The notes beneath the pieces are model-generated. The model did not search any database and was not told the origin of the DNA. It worked only from the letters and a program-made list of their open reading frames with translations. Source: Turritopsis dohrnii (taxonomy: Eukaryota; Cnidaria; Hydrozoa; Anthoathecata; Oceaniidae). From it: a stretch of DNA of 64,000 nt. The position numbers and the translations under genes are program-made. Of the stretch, positions 22,451-34,711 are shown in pieces. How positions within the stretch are numbered: position 1 is the first letter of the stretch; each line of letters opens with the position of its first letter. The DNA lies in contig BQMF02000264.1 in NCBI GenBank assembly GCA_027922465.2, positions 248,001 through 312,000 on the forward strand. The letters run 5' to 3'.

Positions 22451-24229
22451 CTGTAAACGTAACGAAACTAATGGAACTAAATGCAAGTTTAGAAAAAAAA
22501 AAGTAATTAAGAACTGGTGGATTCTGAGACATCAGCGAAAAACCAGTTGCTTGCATTTTAGGTGTCAGAACCTAATATGAACTCTTTTCACAGTAATTAA
22601 ATTGACTGTAATTTAAATCGTTGAAGGGAGGACATACTTGGTGGCTTAAACGCCACATCCATGTTCAATTAAATAAAAGGTCTATAAAAATTTTTGAAAT
22701 TAGCAAAAAATGAGAATAATTTATAGACCCTTCATTGCTTTTTAGGTAAAACCGATTGAGAAATCCAATTAACAATTTAAAATTTAAAAAATTTTCGTAA
22801 TTTCTTGAAAATTAATATCAGAATTTACTTACACGAGTTTAAATATGCATATTTCAAGTGTGTCACAACTAATTTTTCTGGACTATGTATAGCTATCTGT
22901 TAGCAAAGTTTTGCCTTAAAAGGTTAAAAAAAAGAAGTGAAAATATCAGCGCACAAAAAAATGCTCTGTTAAGATGAAAATATGTTGCTTTGGGTGATCA
23001 ACTTTATATCAACTAAAATACATAGAAACTCTGAAGGATATTTCAAAATTCATCAATATAACCAGATAACTAAAAATAAGGACACCTTCTTGTACTTCCA
23101 AAACTTCAATTTGAACTTGGTTAAGCATTCAAATATAATGACTTAGTACTATCTACAGAAAAAGACTACCATGAATTCGTTTACTTAAAAACTCATGCGA
23201 CACGGGAAAGAAGGGTTGTTGACCTACGTTCTCGTAGTTAGACACGATAAAAAGTTTTACCTGGGAATGCTAGTCTTATTACACTCAAGAAGAAATCGCT
23301 TCCTCTTTCACTAAAAACATTAGAATAGTGTTGGCTGGCGTTGCATCAAAAGAACATCAAAATATATTTGCCGAATACACATATACTTACGCGTTTTTTT
23401 TTGTGGTCGCGGATTCGAAAATTCATTATGGTGAGTGTGATCATACAAATGATGTTATTCTTAAAAACAAAAGTAATTGATCAAATTCCTTCTTTATGAC
23501 ATCAAGAGTAGATTAATGTTCGGTTTCTATGGAAACTTGTAAGTGTATACAACTCGAAATTTGTTTGGCCAACGTTATTAAAGTACAGCCAACTAACTAA
23601 ATAAAAATTTACCTGAAGATGTAACTGCTGTTACAAAAAGCTTCGTGGATATTTTAAACAAAGATGCTGTTTCCACTTCTCCTTATGACATGTAGTAATG
23701 GGTCTGTTACAAAAGTATTAGGATTTTGTCCACCCGACACGATAACTGCTTGTTTCAATATTTGACTATCATCCTTGTAGAAATCATGTTTTGGAATTTT
23801 GTAAATTCTCTTCTAGTATACTTTCGAAAAACGTTTGCTTGATATTGTAACATAAACGTGCTGTTCTTTACATAACCCTAAGTATCGATTTGTCCGTCCG
23901 ACATAAAAGTATTTTTGTAACCGACCCTAATCAACGCTTACGCATCTGAGGATGTGTAACATAGAAACTCAGAACACGTTCTACTTAGCATTCAACAGTT
24001 TGAGATAAGATATAAAAGCTCCATATGATATTTACAAGGTAACCCTTGGTTTTTGAATGTTGATAAGATGACTTAATTTTACACGGATGACTGGGACTTC
24101 GGGATTGACATTAAAACATGAGGAAAAACATAACTTCTCCCCAGAAAAATCAAATTGACCAAATTTTGTATTTTTGTATTTTATATTTAAGTCACGAAAC
24201 TGTCTTTTGATCATTTTAATCCAAGAATG
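22451..24229. other. Non-coding region upstream of the exon array
   Basis: No gene was recognised. GGTCTATAAA at about 22679 and TTTATAGACC at about 22721 form a small inverted repeat. On the minus strand a possible first exon ends at about 23391 before GTAAGTATATG and contains an ATG, but no promoter can be assigned. Confidence 0.35.
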
Positions 24230-24390
24230 TTGAAAGATTTGGTTAAATACGTATCACCGCCGATCGCCATTTTATTTAATAAATCATTTCAAAGAAGGGC
24301 TTTTCCCCATGGACTGGAAACGAGCTCTCGTCTCCCCAAGGGACAACGAAGCCATGCTGTGAACTACCAACCAATCAGCCTGTGAAACAT
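24230..24390 (+). pseudogene. LINE reverse-transcriptase scrap
   Basis: Conceptual reading in three frames gives PPIAILFNKSFQRRAFP, then WKRALVSP, then NYQPISL. This is the conserved N-terminal RT region of CR1/RTE-like non-LTR elements (LFN.S...G.FP..WK.A.V.P...NYRPISL). Frameshifts and a stop show that it is dead. No 5' or 3' ends were found. Confidence 0.7.
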
Positions 24391-24599
24391 ATGACCTAAG
24401 TGAGCCTTAATTGGGCAAACCTCATCAAAGTCTTTACTACGTAATTTTTTCAGTGTTATCAGGTGGCTCCTTGATAAGCCTGGAATTTGCACATGCGCAG
24501 TAAGTGACTGTCAATACAAGACCAATGGGTCTAATGAGGAGAAACGCAAGAACGTCTTCATCAATAAGTTTTGTAAAAGCTGTCAAGTAGCCATAAAAT

Positions 24600-24838
24600 G
24601 AAACCAAAAATCGCTCATGCGCAGTAGAAATATACTTGTGTGAGGTTAACTTTACTTTTCTTGTCATAATTCTACCCAAATGTTTTCACTGCGCATGCGC
24701 GAAATTGGGATCTATTATATGGTCACTTCATAACACCTGGAATAATATATAATGAAAACCTTGATGTGTTTTGCCTAATTATGGCTCAGTTACCTCATAC
24801 TAGCATATTTCTACTGCGCATACGCGATTTTTGGTGAA
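24600..24838. repeat. Inverted-repeat element carrying GCGCATGCGC motifs
   Basis: The left arm, from about 24600 (ACCAAAAATCGCTCATGCGC ... TGTGAGGTTAACT), matches the reverse complement of 24787-24838 over about 50 bp with some mismatches. Copies of a CTGCGCATGCGC-like word occur at about 24495, 24612, 24692 and 24812. TAATTATGGCTCA occurs twice on the right side. It is probably a small non-autonomous DNA element. Confidence 0.6.
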
Positions 24839-24884
24839 GACCTTCCCGTGTTTGGCCTAATTATGGCTCATTCCAAACTTAAAG

Positions 24885-25272
24885 GTGTTTACTACATTTG
24901 TCGTAAGGTTTACTACATTTGACGGAGTTACTACATTTGTTACTACTATTTTTAGCGTTACTACATTTGACGGAGATTTTTACTACATTTAACAGAGTTT
25001 TACTACATTTAACGGAGTACATTTAACGGAGTACATTTGACGGAGTTACTACATTTGACAGAGTAACTACATTTGTCGCAGGTTTACTAAATTCGTAGAT
25101 TTTTACTACATTTAGCGTTACTACATTTGTCGCAGATTTTTACTACATTTAGCGTTACTACATTTGACGGAGATTTTTACTACATTTGACGGAGTTACTA
25201 CATTTGTCGTAGAAAATTTACTACATTTGATGGAGTTACTACATTTGACGGAGTTACTACATTTGACGGTGT
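24885..25272. repeat. Minisatellite of TTACTACATTTGACGGAG units
   Basis: About 20 imperfect copies of an 18-bp motif (TTACTACATTTGACGGAG) with variants TTTGTCG, TTTAACGG, TTTAGCG and extra TTTTTAC spacers. There is no coding capacity. Confidence 0.9.
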
Positions 25273-25394
25273 AACAACAATCCTCAATTAGAGTGTCAAC
25301 GATTTTATCTCTAAAATTTGATGTCTTTCTTCGCGGTTATCTAGTGCTTACTATAGGTGGACGATGATGAGTTGGTAAACACTACATTTTGCTG

Positions 25395-25475
25395 CACTTA
25401 TTGGTCAGCGCCGCAAGGAAGCTGATCTTTCATTTCCCCGTGTCTGTCAGTCCGTGTGTAATGTCGCAGTTGTAG
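25395..25475 (-). repeat. Inverted terminal part of repeat R1
   Basis: TTGGTCAGCGCCGCAAGGAA, then TGATCTTTCATTTCCCCGTG and a GTCAGTCCGTGTGTAATGT block are the reverse complement of 955-1041. A weaker copy lies at 27250-27345 (TTGGTTAGTGCCGCAAG, CCCCATGTCTGTGG). Confidence 0.8.
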
Positions 25476-28087
25476 GCTGATACCATGTAGGCTGCCAGAA
25501 TTCAGGCTATTTTGGTCCGTGGTTCAATTAAAAATTGTTTCGTGATGGAGTAGTAACATATTTTTTTTCATGGTGAGTGTGGCATAAAATTAAAAAATTG
25601 GAACATGCACTTCTTAGAAGAAAGATTCAGCGTCAGTTTGTTTGCGAAATTGTGAAATGAATCAGAGTGCATTCATACATATTATATCCATGCTACCAAG
25701 AAGAATTCTCATAACTGTGACCGTGTATTTTGAGTGACTCTAGATTATATACTGAATTTTTTGGAGTTATTTGTGTATTGGTGATGTGTAAGGGTGGTAA
25801 ATGACCTAAATGGATATGATTAGCTCTGCTGCTGCTTCCAAGGGTCCATATTCTCTTGGATATACATGTTTTCATTTTTTATCTTGTCTGGTTTTTTTTA
25901 TTATAATCATTCATTCGAGTTAATACTCTACTACCTGAACTAAAAAGCAAAGAAAAATTGATTGAGTGTTCAATACAATAATGTGCATTATTTTATTGTT
26001 TTTTTTGTTTAAAAAAATAATGAGATTCTATACAAACCAACAGTGCATATATTTATTTATTTGATAATCAATTTCGATTTTATTAAATCATCTTCAGCTC
26101 TAAAATACATGTTTAAAAATAGAAATATCTAACAAAGTCAAGTATATACTAGTTACATTGTTATACACTTGACTTTGACTTTATTGTTTCTAGAGAACCA
26201 ATAAACAGATATATAAAACAGTTTGTAATGTATAATAAAGAGTATTTTATTTCCTGGGAAGGTGTGCACATGCTCACAGGAAAATGACTTGATTAATAGT
26301 ATTCTATAATAAACTTGTTACACAAAAATTATCAAATAATAAATGTTAATGTTTATAAACATTACGTCACTTGGTAAGTCATCTATATAAAAGTTGTTTT
26401 GTTGTACGTTGTTATTGCTAGCAACTAAACTAGTATAATAATCACAACATAAGTCAAAAAGGAAAAAGTATTTATCATTCTATTTGCGTTCCTCTCTGCT
26501 AAGGAACCCTTTATAATTCTGATGATCACAATAACCTGTATTGTCAAGAAAATATACTTACTACTGTGGAGATTTTTATAGATGACTGACAATTTATTGC
26601 TTTTGCGATTTGTTTATAAGAGATAACTGATTATCGTGTGCAAGTTTGTTTTAAATGCTGTGTATTTTTGGTTTTTATACCTACCATAATATATTAACTG
26701 TTTTTTAAAAACATGGTAAAAATTAACCAATGCTGAAGTGTATATATTTGACAATGCCGAAGTGTATATATTTCTTTTCTTTAGTGAAAAGAAAGAGGGA
26801 AACTAAGTTATGATTTTCCATGATTCGAAAGGCAATGTCTCGTAAATTTCATTTCAATCTACAGAAAGTACCCAATGCTTTGTTTATTTATTAGATACAG
26901 TATTAGTTAAAAATTCTAAAGATTCATTTTATAATCAAATTTATGAATTCACTCAAATCAACACAATGATTTTCCCTTCATTGTTTGTGTTACTAAGATC
27001 TGATCCTAGAGGTTTTTGTAAACAGTTTGTCAATGAAAACAATGGCTTCTGGTTATGTTAATTATAATGCATGGTAATCAGGACATTTACTCATTCTCAA
27101 GTATGTGTATAGTAAATCAGAGTTTGTGCATTTGTAATTATCAATATATATTATATTAATCTGTGAAATGTGTACCTGAAAATTTGATGCAATTTTTGGA
27201 TTTGAACTCTCTGCTTGTAATTGTACATCCTGTTTGCAAGGAAGTGTAGTGCTTATTTCTCCTATTGGTTAGTGCCGCAAGAATTTCCCCATGTCTGTGG
27301 GTGGTTAGTGAGTCAATCATTCTGTGTATAATTTTGCAGTTGTTTTTATCGTTTCTTGTTATCTGTAAATTTTTTGGTTCAAAATCAGAAACTGTGATTC
27401 TTAGCATTAATTCTTCAACAATAAGCCTTAATAATTTAATAATCTAATTGAAGGAATATTGAAGTTTTTATGTTAAATCTTTAAAGTTTTCTTTGGTGCT
27501 GACCTTAAGGCCTAAGGGCCTCTTGTTCAGTTGTTTATTCTAATACTTTGTTTTATTGAAAAGAATTCTTAACTTCATTTCGTTTCCACGAGTATTAGTA
27601 ATTTCATTTGCTTGTATCATCATTGTCAGATCAGATTATAAAAAAAATGAAGGGAACTTTTTTTCTCTAAAAATCACTTTAAATCTCTCCTTTTCAACCA
27701 TTACTTAAATTCATGAAAGAAAATCGTAGTTAACTTGCGTCATTAGGTTATTGCAGGTTTAAATTTGATTGTCCAAAGGGCGCCGGAAAACCGGAAAAAG
27801 GCATTACTCAGAAGGAATTTGGCTATTAAGCACAAAGGGCAGTTTTTAATGATTTTATCATGTAGTACAGCGATTTCAACGTAAGGATATTCATTCGTCA
27901 AATTTTTATGCAGGGATTACAAGTTTACTCATAAGATCTTTTCAGCAGTCCATAATAAGATAAGTGTACATAAACTAGTGTTAATAAGGATCGGAAATCA
28001 AGATATATAGATTCGCTCATCATTCTTCCCTTCTAATAGAAGGCTTCATCTCTAAATAATAAATGTAGGTCAAGGGAATAATATTAA
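25476..28087. other. Non-coding, repeat-derived region
   Basis: No gene was recognised. It contains the hammerhead-like motif at 26045-26110, a hairpin of CAAAGTCAAGTATA with TATACACTTGACTTTG at 26133-26178, and the weak R1 end at 27250-27345. The part just before 28088 may be the 5' side of the truncated Penelope-like element. Confidence 0.45.
26045..26110 (-). ncRNA. Hammerhead-like motif, Penelope-like element 3' end
   Basis: On the complement: TTTTAGAG, then CTGAAGA, a stem GATTT..AAATC, then GAAA, then TTGATTATCAAATAA. CTGANGA and GAAA around a short hairpin are the conserved hammerhead core. The context resembles that at 30390-30445, so this is probably a lone 3' end of a related Penelope-like element. 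Cleavage activity is unproven. Confidence 0.4.
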
Positions 28088-29506
28088 GAAGATAACTTGA
28101 AACCGACTGGCAGCCAACCGGCAAGGTTATATGGCATAGCAAAGGTACATAAAAACGGAGTGCCTTTGAGACCGGTACTTTCAATGCCTGGGTCAGTATA
28201 CCACAAAATCGGTATACAAGTTGCAGAATGGTTATCAGTAGTAGACAAATGCAAAATTAATTCTTCTACGAGACAGATCGCAGATAGTCTTAGAAAGGTG
28301 AAACTTGATGCAGATGAGGAAATTGTTAGTTTTGACATTATGTCCTTATACACTAACGTACCAGTGAAAGAAGCGATTGAACATTGCACGGAACTACTTT
28401 ACTCAGGTAGATACCAAAAGCCAAATGTGGACAAACTTACGTTCAAGGAACTTTTAACCATGTCAAGCAGTAATGTATTGATGCTTACAGAAAATGGTTA
28501 TTACAGACAAGTAGATGGTCTTGCCATGGGAGGTCCACCGTCTCCTCTAATTGCTAATGGATGGCTAAGCAAATATGATAGTACAATCAAAGAAGAGGCT
28601 AAATTATTTTCCCGTTATATGGATGACATCCTCAGAAGCATAAAATCACACTTAATCGACGAAAAGCTGAGGGAAATCAACCAACTACACCCTGCACTGA
28701 AGTTTACCATGGAACGTGAGTCAAACAACACGATTCCTTTTCTCGACATGGAGATTTCAAGATCTAATGGTAATTTGTCTTCTACCTGGTACACAAAACC
28801 ATCTGACACAGGATTGACTTTGAACTACCACGCCCTCGCTCCACTTCAGTACAAGAGATCAGTCGTGGTAGGTTTGGTTTATCGCATTTTCAACAGCTGC
28901 AGCACGTGGGAGAATTTTCATTTGAGCTTAGAAAAAGCAAAAACATTACTACGGAACAACCAATACCCACCGAACTTTTACGATCCAATAATTGAAAAAA
29001 CTCTGAACAAAATTATGGAAGGTAATTCTACTCAACCGGAAGATAATGGAGAAGTCGAGAAGAAAATGTTGTTTATTGAATATAGAGGTAAAGTCACGGA
29101 TAAATTTCGAGATTCCCTGAGGAAATGTAACGCTCCATGTCAAGTAGTCTTGAAATTACGGAAATTGAAATCCTCGCTACCCGCATTAAAAGCCTCGGTC
29201 GAGAGTTCTCTCAAAAGCGGAGTTGTTTACAAGATAACCTGTCCACGATGTGCGTCGTGCTATGTGGGTCAGACGACTCGACATTTCCAAATCCGCTTTA
29301 AAGAACATCGGAGATCGAATACTCCCGTAGGTAGTCACATGAACCGTTGTAATCACCAGCTAACAATGGATGACGTAACATTTCTCGCTGCTTCCCGATC
29401 TATAGGTCATTTAATGACTCTAGAAGCTTTGTTCATTAGATCATTATCTCCAGCAATTAATACAAAAGATGAATACAGGAGTAGAACACTTACCATAAAA
29501 ATTTGA
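28088..29506 (+). pseudogene. 5'-truncated Penelope-like RT/GIY-YIG ORF
   Basis: The frame is open from 28088 (in-frame TAA at 28085-28087) to TGA at 29504-29506, about 472 codons. The RT part starts at LKPTGSQPARLYGIAKVHK and PLRPVLS, continues through VSFDIMSLYTNVPV, GLAMGGPPSPLIAN and the catalytic FSRYMDD, then FLDMEISR and NYHALAPLQYKRSVVVGL. The C-terminal endonuclease starts at VVYKITCPRCASCYVGQT and continues RFKEHRRS, GSHMNRCNH and LEALFIRSLSPAIN, the GIY-YIG pattern with CxxC typical of Penelope-like elements. The N-terminal RT region is missing, so the copy is dead although the remaining frame is intact. Confidence 0.9.
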
Positions 29507-29614
29507 TATTTCAGCTTTTGTTTTTATTTCCCTCTGGGAATTAAGTTATTTTCTATTTTGGTTTTACTTTCCGAATTCATTTTCTCATCAATTTTAGTTT
29601 GTAGTTAGTGTATA

Positions 29615-30333
29615 CATGGAGGTATAAAACAGAAGGAGAACGAACTCAAAATCTGCTATTGTACTATCCGTGATGCGCTGCATTGTTTAAGTCCTCAGTG
29701 TGTAATAACATATAATTGCTATCATCTTGCATAATTTTTATAATTTTGGCGTTCTTGCGTGAAAATTTCGTTCATATCAATTCTCCAATGTGATTAAAGA
29801 TCGTTATGGTAAAGTTCTTAGCATGCATAATCTGTAGGAATTGGGAGAATTATGCAAAAACGTCACAAATATGCAACGAAAACATTGCAACTTTAGGTCT
29901 ATATATCTCGTGATCCCCTCAAGCAGTTTCGCCGAGCTTCAGTTTTTGAAGAGAGAATAATCCTAAGTTTTTGCACGTACCGCGGCACTATCGAGGCGCA
30001 TTTAAGTCAGAAGATATGTAGATTGGAACTTATACATGAATTACGCGATATCTTCAACTCTGTATAAAAACATAGATTTTCATTTGTTTCTCAAGGAAGC
30101 TTTAGGTTTAATAAACTGCTTGTCACTATGCAGCAAGTTGATCCGTTGTTATAATGGATGATATTTGGTTTTTAAATTGTCGTTAATTTTTAAAAAAGTA
30201 TTCGTTTCACCGACAACCAGCCGAAAGCGCATCACGGATGACATCAAAGTGATACCGCAATGAATAGAATAGTCATTATCTGAATAATAGAAAAATAAGA
30301 GTTCGTTCTCCTTCTGTTTTATACCTCCATGGT
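29615..30333. mobile_element. 719-bp DNA transposon with 33-bp perfect TIRs
   Basis: CATGGAGGTATAAAACAGAA... (29615-29647) is exactly the reverse complement of 30301-30333. The 7-bp duplication GTGTATA flanks it at 29608-29614 and 30334-30340. A second inner inverted pair, ATCCGTGATGCGCT and AGCGCATCACGGAT, gives it a nested foldback shape. There is no ORF, so it is non-autonomous. Superfamily unknown. Confidence 0.93.
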
Positions 30334-30389
30334 GTATATAAGACGTTGTGAATTTTAGACATTTTAAAATGGTTTTACTGTTTTGCTTT

Positions 30390-30445
30390 TATATTTTAGA
30401 CCTGAAGATGCTTGTTATAAGCGAAATATATCGTCAAAATAAATA
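30390..30445 (+). ncRNA. Hammerhead-like ribozyme motif
   Basis: TTTTAGAC, CTGAAGA (30402-30408), hairpin GCTTGTTATAAGC, GAAA (30423-30426), TATATCGTC, AAAATAA. Hammerhead ribozymes with very short stem III are known in Penelope-like retroelements, and the place at the element's 3' end fits. Stem I pairs poorly as I read it, so activity is uncertain. Confidence 0.5.
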
Positions 30446-30512
30446 ATATAAACACTTATTGTTGGATTGTTGTTGACTCATTGAAAATTGTAACCACAAT
30501 GTTTTTACCTTT

Positions 30513-31570
30513 GGCCACAGTTATTTAATACTTCGTTCAGCGTAACCCGCCCGCATTATGATTTTACGGACAAATAATGCGCATTAAAATACATTATTTT
30601 TACAACTTAAAGCATCTTTAAAAAACTCAACCAAAACAAAACAAAACATTATAGAGGAACCTCGTCACGTATATTACGATGCTTATGTAAAAGGTACTTC
30701 GCCATTGATAATGTTTTAATACATATTTCTGTTTAATTATGACTCCTCAGAGTTTTATGCCCTGGTTTCGTAAATCTTTCCTCTGTCGTTGCAAACGGAA
30801 TTGTTAAATAGATCTTCAAATCAAATTCATCGGAACAACGGTGGAGAGATTTACGAAATAGTTATTTCTTCGCATATTTTCATTTTAACAAAGCTTTGTT
30901 AAAGATGTTTTTTTATGTTTTAGTGCATATATATATATGTCTCCTTAACTCCGTAGTGCTTTTCTTCATTGCTCAAGTTGATGCATCTTTTATACTTCTA
31001 TTTTTATGTTCTCCTTTAAAATGAAATATACATCAGAATTAGCGACGGCAATCCATATGCTCTCCATCATTGTTCAAAAATTTTTATTTCATTTTTTTTT
31101 TGTAGCAGTTTTGATTTTTTTACGTTAGAGACGTATAATGAAATTGAAATCGGCACAATTTATTATAAAGTAGAAATAATATTTCTTTTATAAAAGAGAA
31201 GAATAAAACTACGTCATCAAACTGAAAGAATAATAGAATAATATAATAATAATCATCTTGAACATAAACGTTGCTAAGATGTCGCAACATGTACATGTTA
31301 GTATATCGTGAAGTGAAAAAAAGAAACAAACACACCTGATGTATTTAACGAAAATAATAGAGAATGGCTCGTTAATATTGTGTAATACTACATAACATTT
31401 ATGAAAAGGTCTGTTCTAAAATCCGCCTTATAGTACATTATCGTTAAAAAGTGCGCATTGTATGTCATTATTTCGTTTGCAAAATAATGTATAATGAATA
31501 ATGCCCGCATTCCGCATCGCTATTTTTCTTAAGTATGTTACGCTGAACGAAGTATTAAATAACTATGGCC
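30513..31570. mobile_element. 1058-bp non-autonomous DNA element with 34-bp TIRs
   Basis: GGCCACAGTTATTTAATACT... (30513-30546) matches the reverse complement of 31537-31570 with one mismatch. The interior is AT-rich, has no meaningful ORF, and contains further partly inverted blocks (GCCCGCATTA near both ends). The target duplication is not clear. Confidence 0.8.
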
Positions 31571-33684
31571 TTATAAACTCTTAATATTAAGAAGCATACA
31601 GTGTTTAGTCATCCTTAATTCAAAATTCTTTAAGAACATCTTGCTACCAGCGAGAAAATTGTAATTGTAATTGTTCAGCATTTATCAGTTGTGATAAAAG
31701 TGTTCTAATCGAAAAAAGCTAATATTGATCAATTTTGCATTTCACATTAAGCAGTTCAATTCATTTTAGAAAAAGCAGAAATATTAACAAAGTAAATTAT
31801 TTCACAACACGATGTTTAAAACAGAAATTTGAGAGAATTGTATTAAAGAAATTACGATAGTATATTAAACCCGGTGGACAAATTTGCTAAAAAAATCACT
31901 GCTAAAGAATGCGTTTCTACCGAAATGTACACACTATTTCAGTAAAAATTCTCTTCATTGCAGTGACTTTTTGAATACCTTTTCCATGGGAATAAACTCA
32001 GTTAAATCGCACATGTTCTACTTACTCGTGGTTATCCATCCTGTTTTTGAGAATTTCTGCAAATACACGTTTAGCAACATCTGTTAAAAAAAATGAAAGC
32101 ATGCTGCTTATCAAACTTCTATCTAAATCCATTTTATAATTGGTAGTAGATCTGAGACCTGTATTGAGAAGGCGGATTTATCTTTCAATAATAATAGCAT
32201 ATAGAAAAACAAATTTCATACACTTGCATGCCATGAGCCACTGAAAAAAAATGTTCTTGTGAGACATGACGCAACACCTAAGCCATTTATTTCTTGACGT
32301 GTTAGGAAACACATAATTTAAAACCAACCGATGTATTCTTTGATGGAAATAATAAACATACACATGAACAACTCATGAAATATATCAAAACTCTGAAACA
32401 TATATTGCCATTTGGTTAAATGTGTGATTTAAAGGAAAACACTATCAGAACGAAATAGTCCAACCTTCAAGTAAGTGTTGTTATAGGATTAGATTGATAT
32501 TATTATAGGATTTTTTCCCCTTGAGCCATGTGCATCCCTAATACTAGAAAATCTAGAAAAAGCAAATTACGCCATCATTAGCTAGTTACATTGTAAATGG
32601 CGAGCGTTTATAACACACACCTAGAAAAAGCCTTTTTAGGATTTAAGACCCATATTTTGGTGGCATCACTTAAAGTTAACAATTTGTTTCGCAAACAGAG
32701 AAGTCAAATGCAATTATCTATTTTTGTCTCCCTACCACTGATTCGTTCGTCATTCATGGCATCTTTAACAGGTTTCCAATTATCAAGACTGGCTTCGTCA
32801 CCGCGACCAGCCAGTTTGAACAATTTGACTATATAAAGTTTTGAGTTTTCAAATGATGTCACATACGTTGCTTTTAGACTCTGAATGCAAACTAATAAGT
32901 TATCAAATAAACGAAAAAATTTCAGCCAATTACAGCGGCAAGTCATGGGCATTTGTTAATCTTATGATCTATTTCATTACCTTATATTTAATTGTTCAAT
33001 TTTGAGTGACCGTAACTTGTTAATTTTCGTTGTAATAAACTTGATTTCCATGTCACTCGATAGGAAATTTTGTAAACTTTTCAAAAATAAAAGTTTCCAA
33101 ATATAGAAAAAAATCAGGGAAAAAGAAAAATTTTTGCCGACGATCCGCACTACCTTATCAGGGGGAAAAAGTCGGTAAAAAATTCAGTTGGGGAACATTT
33201 TAATCGGTGCAAATTTTAGTCACCTAAAGGAAATTTTAGTCACTTTTTCCCGGCCAATTATAATTTTGCGATATTTATATCCAAACGACGACAATTTGTT
33301 TTCTTATCGGAGGTGCGGGTTAGTTAAATTGACGATGAACCTCCGTAATTTCCAAAGCGTTCCTTTTGAGTTTTGATGAATTCGTTCAACTTTTGCTGTT
33401 AGTTGCCCTTTCATTGCAGTGAATGTCTTTTAACAATGGCATATATATGAAATTACAATCGTCTTACGCTTGCACCACCAGGAGAATAAAAAAGAAAGAT
33501 TATATTATTCTGGGTTCATTCACGCCCATTTTCTAAGATGTACTCGCATAGAATCGAAATTTGCAATGACTCCAAAATACAGCATCAGTCTTAAAACATT
33601 TTTCCAGCTTTTCAATGATATAAGAATTGCAAATTGAAAACATGCCTGCTGGTTGGAAATCAAGAATTCTTTCGGTTCAACAAA
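31571..33684. other. Non-coding region with one MITE copy
   Basis: No gene was recognised. A reverse-orientation copy of the GCAGTGAC palindromic family lies at about 31885-31990. Short frames (for example 32597-32836) show no family resemblance. Confidence 0.4.
31885..31990 (-). repeat. GCAGTGAC-family MITE, copy 1
   Basis: It contains GAATGCGTTTCTACCGAAAT, ACACTATTTCAGTAAAAATTC and TTCATTGCAGTGACTTTTTG, matching the other copies near 35940, 36565, 43390 and 63735. Confidence 0.65.
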
Positions 33685-34005
33685 GCCGACTGGTAGCCTT
33701 GTGGTAGAGTGCTCGCTTCCTGTTCGGGAGGTTGCGGGTTCAATCCCCGACCGAGTCATGCCAGCGACTATAACAGTGTGAATCACTCCTCTCTGCTTAG
33801 CACTCAGCAAGAGAGTAGGAATGATGTCTAGGGTGGTTGTCTAGTTGAGCGGTTTCTGTCACTACAGCTTCCGTAGCCCAAATGGGGGCTTTAAATGCTC
33901 TAGGACCTCCTTCGCAGGACCCTCATTGATAACAGTACCTTAAGGAACTGAAGAGGCTATCCTGGGTAAACATTCGTAAATAAATAAATAAAAAAAATAA
34001 ATAAG
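33685..34005 (+). mobile_element. tRNA-derived SINE
   Basis: The head is tRNA-like: an A-box region TGGTAGCCTTGTGGTAGAGTG and a B box GGGTTCAATCCC, spaced as in a Pol III promoter. An unrelated body follows (GGGGGCTTTAAATGCTCTAGG..., GCAGGACCCTCATTGATAAC) and a tail of AATAAATAAATAA repeats. The tRNA part lacks the remainder of a cloverleaf, so it is a SINE head, not a tRNA gene. A second copy of the 3' end lies at 39029-39115. Confidence 0.85.
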
Positions 34006-34711
34006 CGTTAAGCTTAAATGAGATCTGTCTTAACAAGTAGTGTAGTTTGCGGTCAAAACTCTGTTACTTTTGTTTTGAACAAACAAGCAAATTATTGCGA
34101 AATGCCTTGTTCCTTCAAACGAAAATAAGAGACTTTCAACCATCAAGATTGATCTTTGTAAGACATCTATCAAACAGGATATTGAACAATTTAACAAAAC
34201 AACATCATTGAAACACGAAGTTTTAAAAACCATCTGACTGTTAAACAATAAAAGCATGCATTTTTTTAATTAGCCACATTCCGGAAAATCATGTTTTGTT
34301 TACACGAAACTATATTCGCTATGTATCTGTAGGGACGTTTATATAACTTGGTAGAGTTGTTCTTGAATATGTCCCTACAAACTCGTTAGAAACTTCACGT
34401 GAACATTCGAAAAAAAACAAGCAACGTATGCACCAATTAATTTTAAGCCCAATTAACAAAATTCAGACCTTACAATACAATCGTCATAATTTTAACTCTA
34501 AATATACTTTAAGGAGCTGAATTTCTCTATTTCGGGGTGGATGTTTCGGATGGATTTTACGCTGGTAAACACTCCCTCCACAAGGATTAACTGATACATG
34601 AAAACATCAATATTTTAAGGAGTAGTGGTACCATTACAACTCGTTGTTCATTGTGACTGTAAAAACTATATACAAAAATGGAGTGTTTCTACAAGAATGC
34701 AAGAAGTACAA
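34006..34711. other. Non-coding spacer
   Basis: No gene or clear element was seen between the SINE and repeat R1 copy 2. Confidence 0.4.

Larger units (their letters stand above)
28088..30480 (+). mobile_element. Penelope-like element, 5'-truncated, with nested insertion
   Basis: It comprises the ORF, a 3' UTR split by a 719-bp DNA element (29615-30333), and a terminal hammerhead-like motif near 30390-30445 followed by an A/T-rich end. The left boundary is uncertain. Confidence 0.75.

Noticed and set aside
24885..25272. CRISPR-like array
   Set aside because: Repeats are contiguous and variable without unique spacers, and the DNA is eukaryotic.
26595..27450. Short frames around 27156-27447
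   Set aside because: They overlap the weak R1 copy in both strands and have no coding features.
33685..33757. tRNA gene
   Set aside because: The A and B boxes fit, but the acceptor stem does not close and the sequence runs into a SINE body and AATAAAT tail.
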